Below, piece after piece: positions 15,812 through 23,759 of a DNA stretch of 32,774 nt. The DNA lies in NCBI GenBank assembly GCA_003209915.1, contig QCOF01000007.1, forward strand, positions 1 through 32,774. The letters are read 5' to 3'. Within the stretch, counting starts at the first letter, position 1; every line of letters starts with the position of its first letter. This DNA is from Pelagibacteraceae bacterium AG-430-E20. GTDB lineage: Bacteria; Pseudomonadota; Alphaproteobacteria; Pelagibacterales; Pelagibacteraceae. The translations under genes were made by a program, and so were the position numbers. The notes beneath the pieces were generated by a model. That model searched no databases and was not told where the DNA came from. It saw nothing but the letters and a program-made list of their open reading frames with translations.

Positions 15812-16822
15812 TTGGATATATTAAACGCATTAATCCTTTTATTAAATTATATTTTTATACCTGCACTAACATATGGTTCTCAATTAGCTCTTGGTGCAAT
15901 TTTTGTTACTTTAATTTATGGAATATTAAGATTTGCTAATTTTGCAACTGGAGACATGATGGCTTTTGGTACCATGGTAACAATTTTGTTCACTTGGTAT
16001 TTTCAGTCGTTAGGTATTTCTTTAGGAGTGTTACCAACTGCGTTATTAGCTATTCCATTTGGAATCTTATTTATGATAATCTATATGCTTTCAATAGATA
16101 AATTTGTATTTAAATATTACAGAGTTAACAAGAGTCCCCCTGTTCAACTAGCCATGGTTAGCATTGGAGTAATGTTTGTTACCCAAGCTGTGGTTAGAAT
16201 TATAATTGGACCCTCTGATCAAAGATTTTTTGATGGAGAAAAATTTATAATTAAAGCTAGGGAATTTAAAGAGATGACAGGACTAAATGAGGGTCTTGCG
16301 TTGAAGTCAACGCAGCTGATTACTGTGTTAGTTACAATTGTATTAGTCTCATTGTTGTTTTGGTTTTTAAATAAAACTAAAACAGGTAAAAGTATGAAAG
16401 CTTATTCAGACAACGAAGACTTAGCTTTACTTTCAGGAATAGATCCTAAAAAAATTGTAATGATAACCTGGATAATTGCAGGAATTTTAGCAACTATCGG
16501 TGGAGCTTTGTACGGATTAGATAAAAGTTTTAAACCTTTTACTTACTTTAACAATATGCTTCCTATATTCGCCGCTGCTATTGTTGGAGGAATTGGAAAT
16601 CCATTTGGTGCTTTTTTAGGTGGATATGTCATCGCTTTTTCTGAGATATTCCTAACTTATGCATATAAGAAATTTTTTATATATATTTTACCTGAAAGTA
16701 TGGAGCCTGAGAGCTTAGTTCAACTCTTATCGACTGACTATAAATTTGCAGTTTCATTCTCTATTTTGGTAATCGTATTGCTCTATAGACCATCTGGAAT
16801 ATTTAAAGGAAAAGTACTGTGA
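15812..16822 (+). CDS. livH: Branched-chain-type ABC permease, LivH-like (importer 2)
   Basis: A 336-residue inner-membrane permease. LivH signatures are ALGAIFVTLIYGILRFANFATGDMMAFG in the first helices, the coupling loop KTGKSMKAYSDNEDLALLSGIDPKKI, and AAAIVGGIGNPFGAFLGGYVIA. The start codon is TTG, supported by GGAGG five bases upstream (15802-15806) and one base of spacing after the previous stop. It is longer than the LivH of importer 1, mainly through an inserted hydrophilic segment around residues 125-160 (FFDGEKFIIKAREFKEM). It overlaps the next permease by 4 bases (GTGA). Confidence 0.9.
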   Translation: MDILNALILLLNYIFIPALTYGSQLALGAIFVTLIYGILRFANFATGDMMAFGTMVTILFTWYFQSLGISLGVLPTALLAIPFGILFMIIYMLSIDKFVFKYYRVNKSPPVQLAMVSIGVMFVTQAVVRIIIGPSDQRFFDGEKFIIKAREFKEMTGLNEGLALKSTQLITVLVTIVLVSLLFWFLNKTKTGKSMKAYSDNEDLALLSGIDPKKIVMITWIIAGILATIGGALYGLDKSFKPFTYFNNMLPIFAAAIVGGIGNPFGAFLGGYVIAFSEIFLTYAYKKFFIYILPESMEPESLVQLLSTDYKFAVSFSILVIVLLYRPSGIFKGKVL

Positions 16823-18189
16823 GAAAAAATTTAAATGTAATTGCAGCTTATAGCATCATGATGGTTCTGATTATCCTAGTTGGTGTTTTTCAGTCATGGA
16901 ATATTGCGCTATCAATTTTTAATATGTGTTTAATTTCTGCTGTAATGACAATGGGCGCAAACATTCAGTGGGGTTATGCAGGATTAATTAATTTTGGAAT
17001 TATGGGATATACCGCGCTCGGTGGATTAGCTGCAGTTTTGATTTCTGTTGATCCTGTTCAAGAAGCTTGGAGTGCAGGAGGTTTTGATATTTTGATGTGT
17101 CTATGGCTTATCATAGCATTAGTATTAATTATTCGTTTTATCTTAAAAAATTTTCAAAAGTCAAAGGTGAGAACTTATAGTATTGCAGCTCTTATAATCT
17201 CAGGAATTATACTAATAAGATTCACAGCAGAACCAGGTATTGAGGCAATTGAGGATATCAATCCAGCCAAAACAGGTTTTCTTGGTGGTTTTGGATTACC
17301 AATCATTTTTTCATGGATAGTCGGTGCTTTTTTTGCAGGGGGTTTAGCATTTATAGTTGGAAAAGTGGCTTTAGGGTTAAGGGCTGACTATTTAGCAATT
17401 GCTACTCTTTTAATATCAGAAATTGTTATAGCAATTATAAAACATGAGGACTGGTTAACTAGAGGTGTTAAAAATGTAATTGGTCTTAAAAGGCCAGCCC
17501 CTTACGAAGTAGATCTTCAATCAACTGACTGGTTTATAAACTTAGTTGAAAAATTTAATTCTGGAAAATTAGAAGTATTTTCTAATTTATCTGATCGACA
17601 AGCTGCATTAAACCAACTTGTAATCGAAGGCTCTTCTATCTTTGTAAAACTTTGTTATTCAGGATTATTTTTAATAGTAGTAATTATTTTATTAATTTTA
17701 ACACAAAAAGCTCTTTACTCTCCATGGGGCAGAATGATGAGAGCTATCAGAGATAATGAAGAAGCAGCAAACGCCATGGGAAAAAATGTTGTTAAACAGC
17801 ATTTGTTAATTTTTATTTTAGGCTCAGCAATTGTTGGAATTGCAGGAGCAATGTTGGTTACGCAGGATGGATTGTTTACCCCAGGAAGTTATCGACCCAT
17901 GAGATATACCTTTTTAATTTGGGTTATGGTTATTGTGGGCGGAAGTGGAAATAATTTTGGAGCTATATTAGGTGGTTTTGCAGTTTGGTTCTTATGGATA
18001 GAGGCTGCTCCAATTGCTTTATTTTTAATAAACTTTTTTACTGCAGGAATGTCAGAAACCCATGCTCTTAAACTTCATTTAATAGAGAGTGTGCCATACT
18101 TTAGATTTTTAATGATGGGTTTAGGTTTGTTACTAATAATGAGGTATAGACCTAAAGGTATACTTCCAGAAAAAATAGAAATAAAATAA
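16819..18189 (+). CDS. livM: Branched-chain-type ABC permease, LivM-like, enlarged (importer 2)
   Basis: A 456-residue permease, about 100 residues longer than the LivM of importer 1. Family parts are MGANIQWGYAGLINFGIMGYTALGG, LGLRADYLAIATLLISEIVIAI, the coupling loop SPWGRMMRAIRDNEEAANAMGKNVVKQ, VGGSGNNFGAILGGFAVWFLW and the final RYRPKGILPEK. The extra length comes from segments around residues 80-165 (additional hydrophobic helices) and about 220-275 (a hydrophilic loop). The start is GTG, overlapping the LivH-like stop by 4 bases. A 22-codon ORF starts 6 bases after its stop. Confidence 0.9.
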   Translation: MRKNLNVIAAYSIMMVLIILVGVFQSWNIALSIFNMCLISAVMTMGANIQWGYAGLINFGIMGYTALGGLAAVLISVDPVQEAWSAGGFDILMCLWLIIALVLIIRFILKNFQKSKVRTYSIAALIISGIILIRFTAEPGIEAIEDINPAKTGFLGGFGLPIIFSWIVGAFFAGGLAFIVGKVALGLRADYLAIATLLISEIVIAIIKHEDWLTRGVKNVIGLKRPAPYEVDLQSTDWFINLVEKFNSGKLEVFSNLSDRQAALNQLVIEGSSIFVKLCYSGLFLIVVIILLILTQKALYSPWGRMMRAIRDNEEAANAMGKNVVKQHLLIFILGSAIVGIAGAMLVTQDGLFTPGSYRPMRYTFLIWVMVIVGGSGNNFGAILGGFAVWFLWIEAAPIALFLINFFTAGMSETHALKLHLIESVPYFRFLMMGLGLLLIMRYRPKGILPEKIEIK

Positions 18190-18195
18190 GTAATT

Positions 18196-18264
18196 ATGAA
18201 ATATATAATATTAGGTGCTGCAATTGCTTGGGCCATGTATATGGCAGATAAGTATATGTTCTAA
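18196..18264 (+). CDS. Candidate 22-residue single-pass membrane microprotein
   Basis: ATG at 18196 opens a 22-codon frame ending in TAA at 18262-18264. The peptide begins MKYIILGAAIAWAMYM and ends ADKYMF: a short hydrophobic helix with a charged tail, the make-up of small membrane peptides. It starts 6 bases after the permease stop, ends only a few bases before the operon terminator, and the reading frame fills the gap exactly. The Shine-Dalgarno is poor, so translation would depend on coupling. I do not recognise a family. It may be a small accessory subunit of the transporter, but it could be chance. Confidence 0.45.
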   Translation: MKYIILGAAIAWAMYMADKYMF

Positions 18265-18266
18265 AT

Positions 18267-18302
18267 AAAAAACCCCAATAACTCAAGTTACTGGGGTTTT
18301 TA
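18267..18302. terminator. Bidirectional rho-independent terminator
   Basis: AAAACCCC and GGGGTTTT form the base of a hairpin extended by TAACT and AGTTA (with one mismatch) around a two-base loop. Because of the A-run on the left and T-run on the right it works in both directions, ending the second Liv operon from the left and the minus-strand catabolic operon from the right. Confidence 0.88.
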
Positions 18303-18312
18303 TAGGTAAAAA

Positions 18313-19503
18313 TTATCTTTGTTTTTTAGTTTTAAACTTTCCACCTTTAATTTCTTGCTCTAAAAAAGAACCTTCAGCTTCACCAACTGCAGTAAAAGTA
18401 ACTCCGGTTGCACCTTCGTAGTTAATCTTTTTACCTTTAGCTAGTAAATCTAAACCTTTTTTTAGTTCACCTGGATAAATCTTTGTTCCAGGAGCATTAG
18501 CAACATCCATCACATTTTTTGCAATAGAACCTCTTTCAGCAGAATTTCCTGCTTGCATAGCTAAAACGATTAATGCTGCTGCATCGTATGACTCGCCTGT
18601 ATAAGGTCCAGAAGAGTCTATACCACTTGCTTTTGCAACATCAGCAAAAACACCAGCACCTTTTCCAGTAGAACCAGGCATAGATCCAAAAGATTTACTT
18701 AAATCTTTTCCAAATGCATCAACCAAAGATTGACCGATCATACCATCAGATAAAATAAATTTATCAAATGCACCAGAATCTAATGAAGCTTGGATAATTC
18801 CTTTTCCACCTTGGTCAAGATATCCAATTACAGCTACAGCGTCTCCACCAGCTGAAGCAAGTGTTGCAACTTCTGATGAATAGTCAGCTTTACCGTCTTC
18901 GTGAGCTGTTACTGTTGTTACTTTAATGCCATGAGTTTTAACAGCTGCTTCGTATACGTCAGCTAAACCTTTTCCATAGTCATTATTAGTATAAGTAATA
19001 GCTACACTTTTAACTTTTCTATCTTTTGTAATATCTGCAAGAATTTGACCACCTCTAGCATCTGATGGAGCAGTTCTAAAGAAGTATCCATTATCATCTA
19101 AAGTTGTTAATCCTGGAGAGGTTGCAGAAGGTGAAATCATTACTACACCGTTTGGTACAGCAACGTTTGATGCAATAGCACCTGTAACACCTGAACAATC
19201 AGCTCCCATGATAGCAGCTACACCTTGTGAAATAATTCCTTCAGCTGCTGCAGTTGCTGCTGCTGAGTCGACACAAGTTGAGTCTGCCCTTACTGGTTCA
19301 ATTTTTTTTCCACCTAATAGCGAACCTGAGTCAGAAGCTTCTTTAAATGCAAGCTCTGCTGATGCTGCCATAGCTGGTGTAAGAGATTCAATAGGACCTG
19401 TGAATCCTAAAATAATCCCCATCTTGATAGCATGTCCGTCTGCCATTACATTCGATCCGAAACTAGAAACAAACATAAATACAGCGATAAATAGTTTTCT
19501 CAT
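18313..19503 (-). CDS. Liv-type ABC transporter substrate-binding protein (importer 2, facing strand)
   Basis: A 396-residue periplasmic binding protein of the LivJK/Peripla_BP_6 family. The signal peptide ends with VMA at about residue 21, then DGHAIKMGIILGFTGPIESLTP. Signatures include AAEGIISQGVAAIMGADCSGVTGAI, NGVVMISPSATSPGLT and FRTAPSDARGGQILADI. Its codon usage is richer in Ala and Gly codons than its neighbours, as expected of an abundant periplasmic protein. It is on the minus strand behind the aldehyde dehydrogenase, facing the LivGFHM set across a shared terminator, and is the obvious missing binding protein of that set. AGAGGAAG is its ribosome-binding site. Confidence 0.9.
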   Translation of the reverse strand: MRKLFIAVFMFVSSFGSNVMADGHAIKMGIILGFTGPIESLTPAMAASAELAFKEASDSGSLLGGKKIEPVRADSTCVDSAAATAAAEGIISQGVAAIMGADCSGVTGAIASNVAVPNGVVMISPSATSPGLTTLDDNGYFFRTAPSDARGGQILADITKDRKVKSVAITYTNNDYGKGLADVYEAAVKTHGIKVTTVTAHEDGKADYSSEVATLASAGGDAVAVIGYLDQGGKGIIQASLDSGAFDKFILSDGMIGQSLVDAFGKDLSKSFGSMPGSTGKGAGVFADVAKASGIDSSGPYTGESYDAAALIVLAMQAGNSAERGSIAKNVMDVANAPGTKIYPGELKKGLDLLAKGKKINYEGATGVTFTAVGEAEGSFLEQEIKGGKFKTKKQR

Positions 19504-19516
19504 TATCTTCCTCTAT

Positions 19517-19528
19517 ATTGTTAACAAT
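19517..19528. repeat. Palindrome in the 5' UTR of the binding-protein gene
   Basis: ATTGTTAACAAT is a perfect 12-base palindrome lying between the ATG at 19503 (minus strand) and the possible promoter. It is next to the ribosome-binding site and could be an operator; chance is possible in this AT-rich DNA. Confidence 0.3.
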
Positions 19529-19540
19529 TTATAAAAACTA

Positions 19541-19569
19541 ATTTAATTATGAATAATTTAAATATTCAA
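19541..19569 (-). promoter_or_regulatory. Possible promoter of the binding-protein gene
   Basis: On the minus strand TTGAAT (19569-19564) and TTAAAT (19546-19541) are spaced by 17 bases, which would start transcription about 30 bases before the ATG. This would allow the binding protein to be made independently of the upstream enzymes. The -10 hexamer is identical to that proposed for importer 1. Confidence 0.3.
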
Positions 19570-19582
19570 TGACTAAATTATC

Positions 19583-19596
19583 CTGTTTTAAAACAG
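19583..19596. repeat. 14-base perfect palindrome downstream of the aldehyde dehydrogenase gene
   Basis: CTGTTTTAAAACAG is a perfect palindrome 20 bases past the ALDH stop codon and just upstream of the possible promoter of the binding-protein gene. It has no loop and no T-run, so an operator is a better guess than a terminator. Confidence 0.35.
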
Positions 19597-19615
19597 TTTA
19601 TAGCAGTAATTTGAT

Positions 19616-21097
19616 TTATCTAATTGAGAATGGATCTAATGAAGGTTCATCAGATGTATAGAACCAGGTTGTTTTTACTCTTGTGTAATCTTTAATAGAA
19701 TCTATACCAGCTTCTTTGCCGTACCCACTGTCTTTTATACCTCCAAATGGAGCCGAAGGTGAAATTAGTCTGTAAGTATTAACAAAAGTAATTCCAGCTC
19801 TTATTGCCTTAGAAACACGCATTCCTCTTGATAAATTGCTTGTATAAACACCTGAGGATAATCCATATTGATTATCATTCATTTTATTAATTACTTCCTC
19901 CTCTGTTTCAAATTTCATTACTGATAATATAGGTCCAAATAACTCATTTTCTGCAGTTGGCAGTTTGTGATTATCACATTCTATAATTGTTGGTGGGAAG
20001 TAGTATCCTTTGTTAGAAAAAGAGTCTCTTTTACCACCACACTTAATTTTTCCACCTTGATCAATTGTATCTTTTATATTTTTTTCAATTGTTTCTAATT
20101 GTTTAAAACTACTTAAAGGACCCATCTCTGTATCTAGATCCATCGGAGCACCTATTTTTATTTTGGAAGCTCTACTAGAAAGCTTATCTAAAAATTCGTT
20201 GTAAATTCCTTTTTGAATATAAAGTCTTGAACCTGCAATACAGCTTTGTCCACTTGCTCCAAAAATTCCAGCAGTTATTCCATTAATTGCATTTTCTTGC
20301 TCCGCATCATCAAATACTGCAACTGGGCTTTTTCCACCAAGCTCCAAACTAACTTCAGAGAGATTTTCTGCTGAATTTTTAATGATACGTCTTGCAGTTT
20401 CTGGTCCTCCAGTAAATGCAATTTTCTCTATTAGATTATGTGTTGTTAAAGTTTTACCACAAGGATCGCCAAAACCTGTAATGACATTAACCACTCCTTT
20501 AGGTATGCCAGTTTTCTCAATAAGTTTTGCAAATTCAAACAAAACAGCAGGTGCAAGCTCTGAGGATTTTATAACCACAGTATTTCCCATTGCAAGGGCA
20601 GGGGCTAATTTAGTTGCTGTTAAAAACATTTGAGAGTTCCATGGAATGATTGCAGCCACAACTCCTATAGGTATTCTCGTTGTTATTGCCTGAACATTAG
20701 GTTTATCTATTGGAAGAACTGTGCCTTCAACTTTATCAGCTAAACCCGCATAATAATCATAGTATTCTGCAATATAGTTTGCTTGTTGTTTCGTTTCTCT
20801 AAAAAGTTTTCCAGTATCTATGGTTTCAACCTTACCAAGCATCTCAGCATTTTTTCTTAACTGATCCCCAATTGCTCTTAAAAATTTAGCTCTATCTCTT
20901 GGAAGTAATTTTGGCCATTCACCTTCAAATGCTTTTTGTGCAGCTTTTACAGCTCTATCCACATCTTTTGTACTTGCCTCTGGCACAACTGCCCAAGGCT
21001 CATTATTTTCAGGATTTAAAGTTTCAAATGTTTTTTTACTTTCAGAGTCAACCCACTCCCCATCAATAAACATTTTATATTGTTTAAGTTTGCTCAT
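19616..21097 (-). CDS. NAD(P)-dependent aldehyde dehydrogenase
   Basis: A 493-residue cytoplasmic ALDH-superfamily enzyme oxidising an aldehyde to the acid. The oxyanion Asn153 is in IIPWNSQMF, the cofactor motif FTGGPETA is at about 228-235, the general base is Glu252 in LELGGKSP, and the nucleophile is Cys286 in GASGQSCIAGSR. Near the C-terminus FGGIKDSGYGKEAG is also typical. Overall pattern resembles the betaine/gamma-aminobutyraldehyde/5-carboxymethyl-2-hydroxymuconate semialdehyde group, but substrate is not readable. Its start overlaps the hydrolase gene upstream by 14 bases. In this operon it would oxidise the aldehyde made by the preceding oxygenase and hydrolase steps; this is inference. 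Confidence 0.92.
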   Translation of the reverse strand: MSKLKQYKMFIDGEWVDSESKKTFETLNPENNEPWAVVPEASTKDVDRAVKAAQKAFEGEWPKLLPRDRAKFLRAIGDQLRKNAEMLGKVETIDTGKLFRETKQQANYIAEYYDYYAGLADKVEGTVLPIDKPNVQAITTRIPIGVVAAIIPWNSQMFLTATKLAPALAMGNTVVIKSSELAPAVLFEFAKLIEKTGIPKGVVNVITGFGDPCGKTLTTHNLIEKIAFTGGPETARRIIKNSAENLSEVSLELGGKSPVAVFDDAEQENAINGITAGIFGASGQSCIAGSRLYIQKGIYNEFLDKLSSRASKIKIGAPMDLDTEMGPLSSFKQLETIEKNIKDTIDQGGKIKCGGKRDSFSNKGYYFPPTIIECDNHKLPTAENELFGPILSVMKFETEEEVINKMNDNQYGLSSGVYTSNLSRGMRVSKAIRAGITFVNTYRLISPSAPFGGIKDSGYGKEAGIDSIKDYTRVKTTWFYTSDEPSLDPFSIR

Positions 21098-21872
21098 TAA
21101 TATCTAAAAAATTTTTAATAGTTAAATTTACTTCATCTGCACACTCAATACTACAAAGATGTTTGCCGTTTTCTATTATCTTCAATTTGCTGTTGTTGAT
21201 TATTTGATTTAATTCTTTTGCCATTTCAATTGTTGAGCCCATATCAAGTTCACCAGTAATAATTAAAGTATTAACTTTTATTTTGTTAAAATTTTCATCA
21301 TTTTTGTGTTTAACAAAAAGCTCATATAATTTTAGAAAATTTGTCATGTTATTTGACGAAATAATTGAGCTTATTTTTTCATACATATCTGGATTTTTTT
21401 CTAAATATTTGTCAGTAAACCATCTTTTAAGAGCTTGTTTCGAAAGCTTTAATTCTTTTTGAGCTTGCTCAAAACGTTGGTTTACAATTTTTTGTTGTTC
21501 ATCTGATCTTTTATAAATTGAACCTATAAGTATTAATGATTGTAATCTTTGATTAAATCTCGATGCAAAATTCCTAGCAATTAAAGAACCGATCGAAAAG
21601 CCAATTAAGTGTAACTTTTGTATCCCGAGTTCATCTGTTAAGTCAATTATTTGGTCTGCAAGATCATCAAAAGATATGTTTTTTTTATTTAAAGAAGACT
21701 TACCGTGACCCAAAATATCGTAAGCAAGGACCGTTCGGTTTTTGAAAAAATCTAATTGGGGTTGCCAAATTTCGTAAGTTAAGCCAACACCATGAATAAA
21801 CACGATAGGAATATCCTGCTCTTTTTTATTGTAAAAATAATGGGTTCCAGATGCAGTAGTTGCTATGGTCAT
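21084..21872 (-). CDS. Alpha/beta-fold hydrolase
   Basis: A 262-residue hydrolase. Oxyanion motif FIHGVG is at 25-30, the nucleophile elbow GFSIGS places Ser93 in the centre, the acid is Asp210 in ITGELDMGS, and the histidine is His238 in ENGKHLCSIE, so the catalytic triad is complete. The core resembles 3-oxoadipate enol-lactone hydrolases and related esterases that act on ring-cleavage products. It lies 6 bases after the DUF1185 gene and overlaps the ALDH gene by 14 bases. Its likely role is to hydrolyse an ester, lactone or amide formed by the flavin enzyme of the operon. Confidence 0.88.
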   Translation of the reverse strand: MTIATTASGTHYFYNKKEQDIPIVFIHGVGLTYEIWQPQLDFFKNRTVLAYDILGHGKSSLNKKNISFDDLADQIIDLTDELGIQKLHLIGFSIGSLIARNFASRFNQRLQSLILIGSIYKRSDEQQKIVNQRFEQAQKELKLSKQALKRWFTDKYLEKNPDMYEKISSIISSNNMTNFLKLYELFVKHKNDENFNKIKVNTLIITGELDMGSTIEMAKELNQIINNSKLKIIENGKHLCSIECADEVNLTIKNFLDINEQT

Positions 21873-21878
21873 TAAGTT

Positions 21879-22466
21879 TTACTTAGGCTCAATACCCATC
21901 TCTTTCATATCCTGATATCTATCACCTGTCCTTGCATGAGCTCTTCCACTTGAAGCACCTCCTATTGCGATCACAACTTCATCATCAAATGGTGCATCGT
22001 GGATAGTAAACTCATGAGTTAAATAATATGGCCTCAAACCCGAGTCTGTTTTGTGCATCATGGGAATTGATATTTTTGAACCAGCTGGTCCTCTTGTATT
22101 TGTAAAACTTAAATAAGATGTGCCGCCAACAGCATCTCTAAATTTATTTCCAAATCTTAAAGTATGTATAAACGCTGAGGCATGTTCTATTTCTCCATTT
22201 AATCCAACAACTCCAGCTTTTCCATATGCTAGTATTTTATCAGGTGAACCCATCTCTTTAATTAATTCAGGAACAAGTAAATCTCCAAGTTTAGGAGCTA
22301 AATCCAAAATAGTTGGTCTAAGATCTTCAACAAAGCCTTGCCCGTGCCAAGGATTTTGAAAGACTGCCGCTACTGAAACTAATAAAACTGGTTCCTTAGC
22401 TTTCTTTCCACCTTCAATAAAAGTTTTGTCTATAAATTTTGTAAACTTTCTGATTTCTAATTTCAT
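21879..22466 (-). CDS. DUF1185 (amino acid synthesis family) protein
   Basis: A 195-residue protein matching, as far as I can recall, the DUF1185/AA_synth family: MKLEIRKFTKFIDKTFIEGG at the start, LLVSVAAVFQNPWHGQGFVEDL, the GKAGVVGLNGEIEHASAFIHT segment, and VVIAIGGASSGRAHARTGDR near the end. No biochemical function is established for the family, although members commonly occur next to flavin-dependent oxidoreductases and hydrolases. No signal peptide or membrane segment. Conserved His, Glu and Asp residues (HASAFIHT; HEFTIHDAPFDDE) suggest a possible enzyme. Its start overlaps the stop of the LLM gene by one base (TAATG). Confidence 0.8.
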   Translation of the reverse strand: MKLEIRKFTKFIDKTFIEGGKKAKEPVLLVSVAAVFQNPWHGQGFVEDLRPTILDLAPKLGDLLVPELIKEMGSPDKILAYGKAGVVGLNGEIEHASAFIHTLRFGNKFRDAVGGTSYLSFTNTRGPAGSKISIPMMHKTDSGLRPYYLTHEFTIHDAPFDDEVVIAIGGASSGRAHARTGDRYQDMKEMGIEPK

Positions 22467-23632
22467 TAACTTGCTTTTTCTATGTTGGAGCTATCTAAAT
22501 TTATTTTAGGAATTACTTCATCATTAAATAATTTGATACTTCTCATACAAGCCTCATGGTTTATCCCTGGAAAATTTGACCACACCTGAAGGTTTTGTAA
22601 ATTCAACTCTGATTTTAATTCGTTGATCTTGTTAACAACATATTCTGGAGTACCAAATAATAAATTTCTTTTATGTAAAAATTCATAATTTAACAATTCT
22701 AATTTATGTTTTGTTTCTGGTAATTCTTCGCCTGGATCCATATGATTTCCTAAACCACGCCAATGACAAACCCATCTCATGTAATTTATAATATGTTCAC
22801 CAGCTATTTTTTCGGCTTCTTCCATTGTTTCTGCAACAAACATATCGCGTACTAAAGATATACCTTCACCTAAGGGAACTTCTCTATTCTCTGCTTTTGA
22901 CTTTGCATCTTTGAAAATCTCAAATCTTTTCTTAAGAGCTTTAACTGTAGGTATCCACATAATAGTATTCAAACCGTTTTGTGCAGCCCATTCAATTGAT
23001 CTCGCACCATCTACTACTTGCCAAATTGGTGGATGTGGACTTTGTTTTGGCTTAGGGACAACACTAATTTTTTTTATTTCATTCGTCTCAATGTCAACAA
23101 ACTCTTCATTAGGAGGGCTCATGTCGTGTTGCCACACAAAATTTGGAGATGGATAAGTATAGAATTCACCCTTATGACTAAAAAATTCCTCAGTCCATGC
23201 TTTTTTCATTATTGTAAGAGACTCTTCAAACAGTCTAAAATTTTTTGCTTGGTCCTTTAGATCGGCTTCTTTATTCAAATTCATTGCCTCTCTTCCATAA
23301 ATTCCTCTGCCTATACCAACTAGAGCTCTCCCGTTTGATAATTGATCTAATAAAGCAATATCTTCAGCTAATCTTAAAGGATTATGAAATGTAATGACAT
23401 TGCATGCTTGTCCGATCTTTATTTGCTTAGTTCTTGCAGCAGCATCAACTCCCATCATTAATGGATTTGTGCAAGACTCCATTCCCTCATGATTAAAATG
23501 ATGTTCAGTATACCATATAGAGTCCCAATTATTTTTATCGCAATAAGTAGTTATCTCTTTTGTTTCATCTAGCAATTGATTGTAAGGTTTATGATCCCAA
23601 TTAGTGGTGTTACAAAAATATCCAAACTTCAT
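22466..23632 (-). CDS. LLM-class (bacterial luciferase-like) flavin-dependent oxidoreductase
   Basis: A 388-residue monooxygenase-type protein using reduced flavin (FMN or F420) and O2. The TIM-barrel signatures of the luciferase family are visible: MKFGYFCNTTNWDHKPYN, DSIWYTEHHFNHEG with the typical E-H-H, SCTNPLMMGVDAAARTKQIKIG, and LSNGRALVGIGRGIYGRE. The C-terminal part includes GTPEYVVNKINELKSELNLQ. It is the first gene of the operon, with strong GGGAGG (23643-23638) five bases before the ATG, and follows an unusual structured-looking leader. Known reactions include Baeyer-Villiger-type insertions and C-N or C-S cleavage; the substrate is unknown. The whole operon suggests that its product goes to a hydrolase and then to an aldehyde dehydrogenase. 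Confidence 0.9.
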   Translation of the reverse strand: MKFGYFCNTTNWDHKPYNQLLDETKEITTYCDKNNWDSIWYTEHHFNHEGMESCTNPLMMGVDAAARTKQIKIGQACNVITFHNPLRLAEDIALLDQLSNGRALVGIGRGIYGREAMNLNKEADLKDQAKNFRLFEESLTIMKKAWTEEFFSHKGEFYTYPSPNFVWQHDMSPPNEEFVDIETNEIKKISVVPKPKQSPHPPIWQVVDGARSIEWAAQNGLNTIMWIPTVKALKKRFEIFKDAKSKAENREVPLGEGISLVRDMFVAETMEEAEKIAGEHIINYMRWVCHWRGLGNHMDPGEELPETKHKLELLNYEFLHKRNLLFGTPEYVVNKINELKSELNLQNLQVWSNFPGINHEACMRSIKLFNDEVIPKINLDSSNIEKAS

Positions 23633-23653
23633 TTGAACCTCCCTAAATAATTA

Positions 23654-23751
23654 AATCTAAGACGATCGATCCCGCTTTCGTAAACCTACTTATCTTCACA
23701 CGACGAGTTATGTATCGCTTTATATATTTAGATTAACACTCTTTTAATCTA
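23654..23751 (-). promoter_or_regulatory. Candidate structured leader RNA upstream of the LLM operon
   Basis: The 127-base gap between glpD and the LLM gene contains a GC-richer core (about 23661-23720) unlike the surrounding DNA. Reading the minus strand, TAGATTAA (23751-23744) can pair with TTAATCTA (23736-23729), while AATCTAA in the latter can instead pair with TTAGATT (23660-23654), and AAGCGAT can pair with ATCGTCTT (one bulged base), closing the GC-rich core. The alternative stems are mutually exclusive, as in riboswitches. I do not recognise a known class; the first hairpin could simply be the glpD terminator. Confidence 0.4.
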
Positions 23752-23759
23752 CTGGATAT

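Noticed and set aside
23661..23720. Possible tRNA or tRNA fragment, because of the GC-richer sequence with CGATCGATCCCGC
   Set aside because: No TTCRA loop with a matching T stem, no anticodon arm and no acceptor pairing on either strand.
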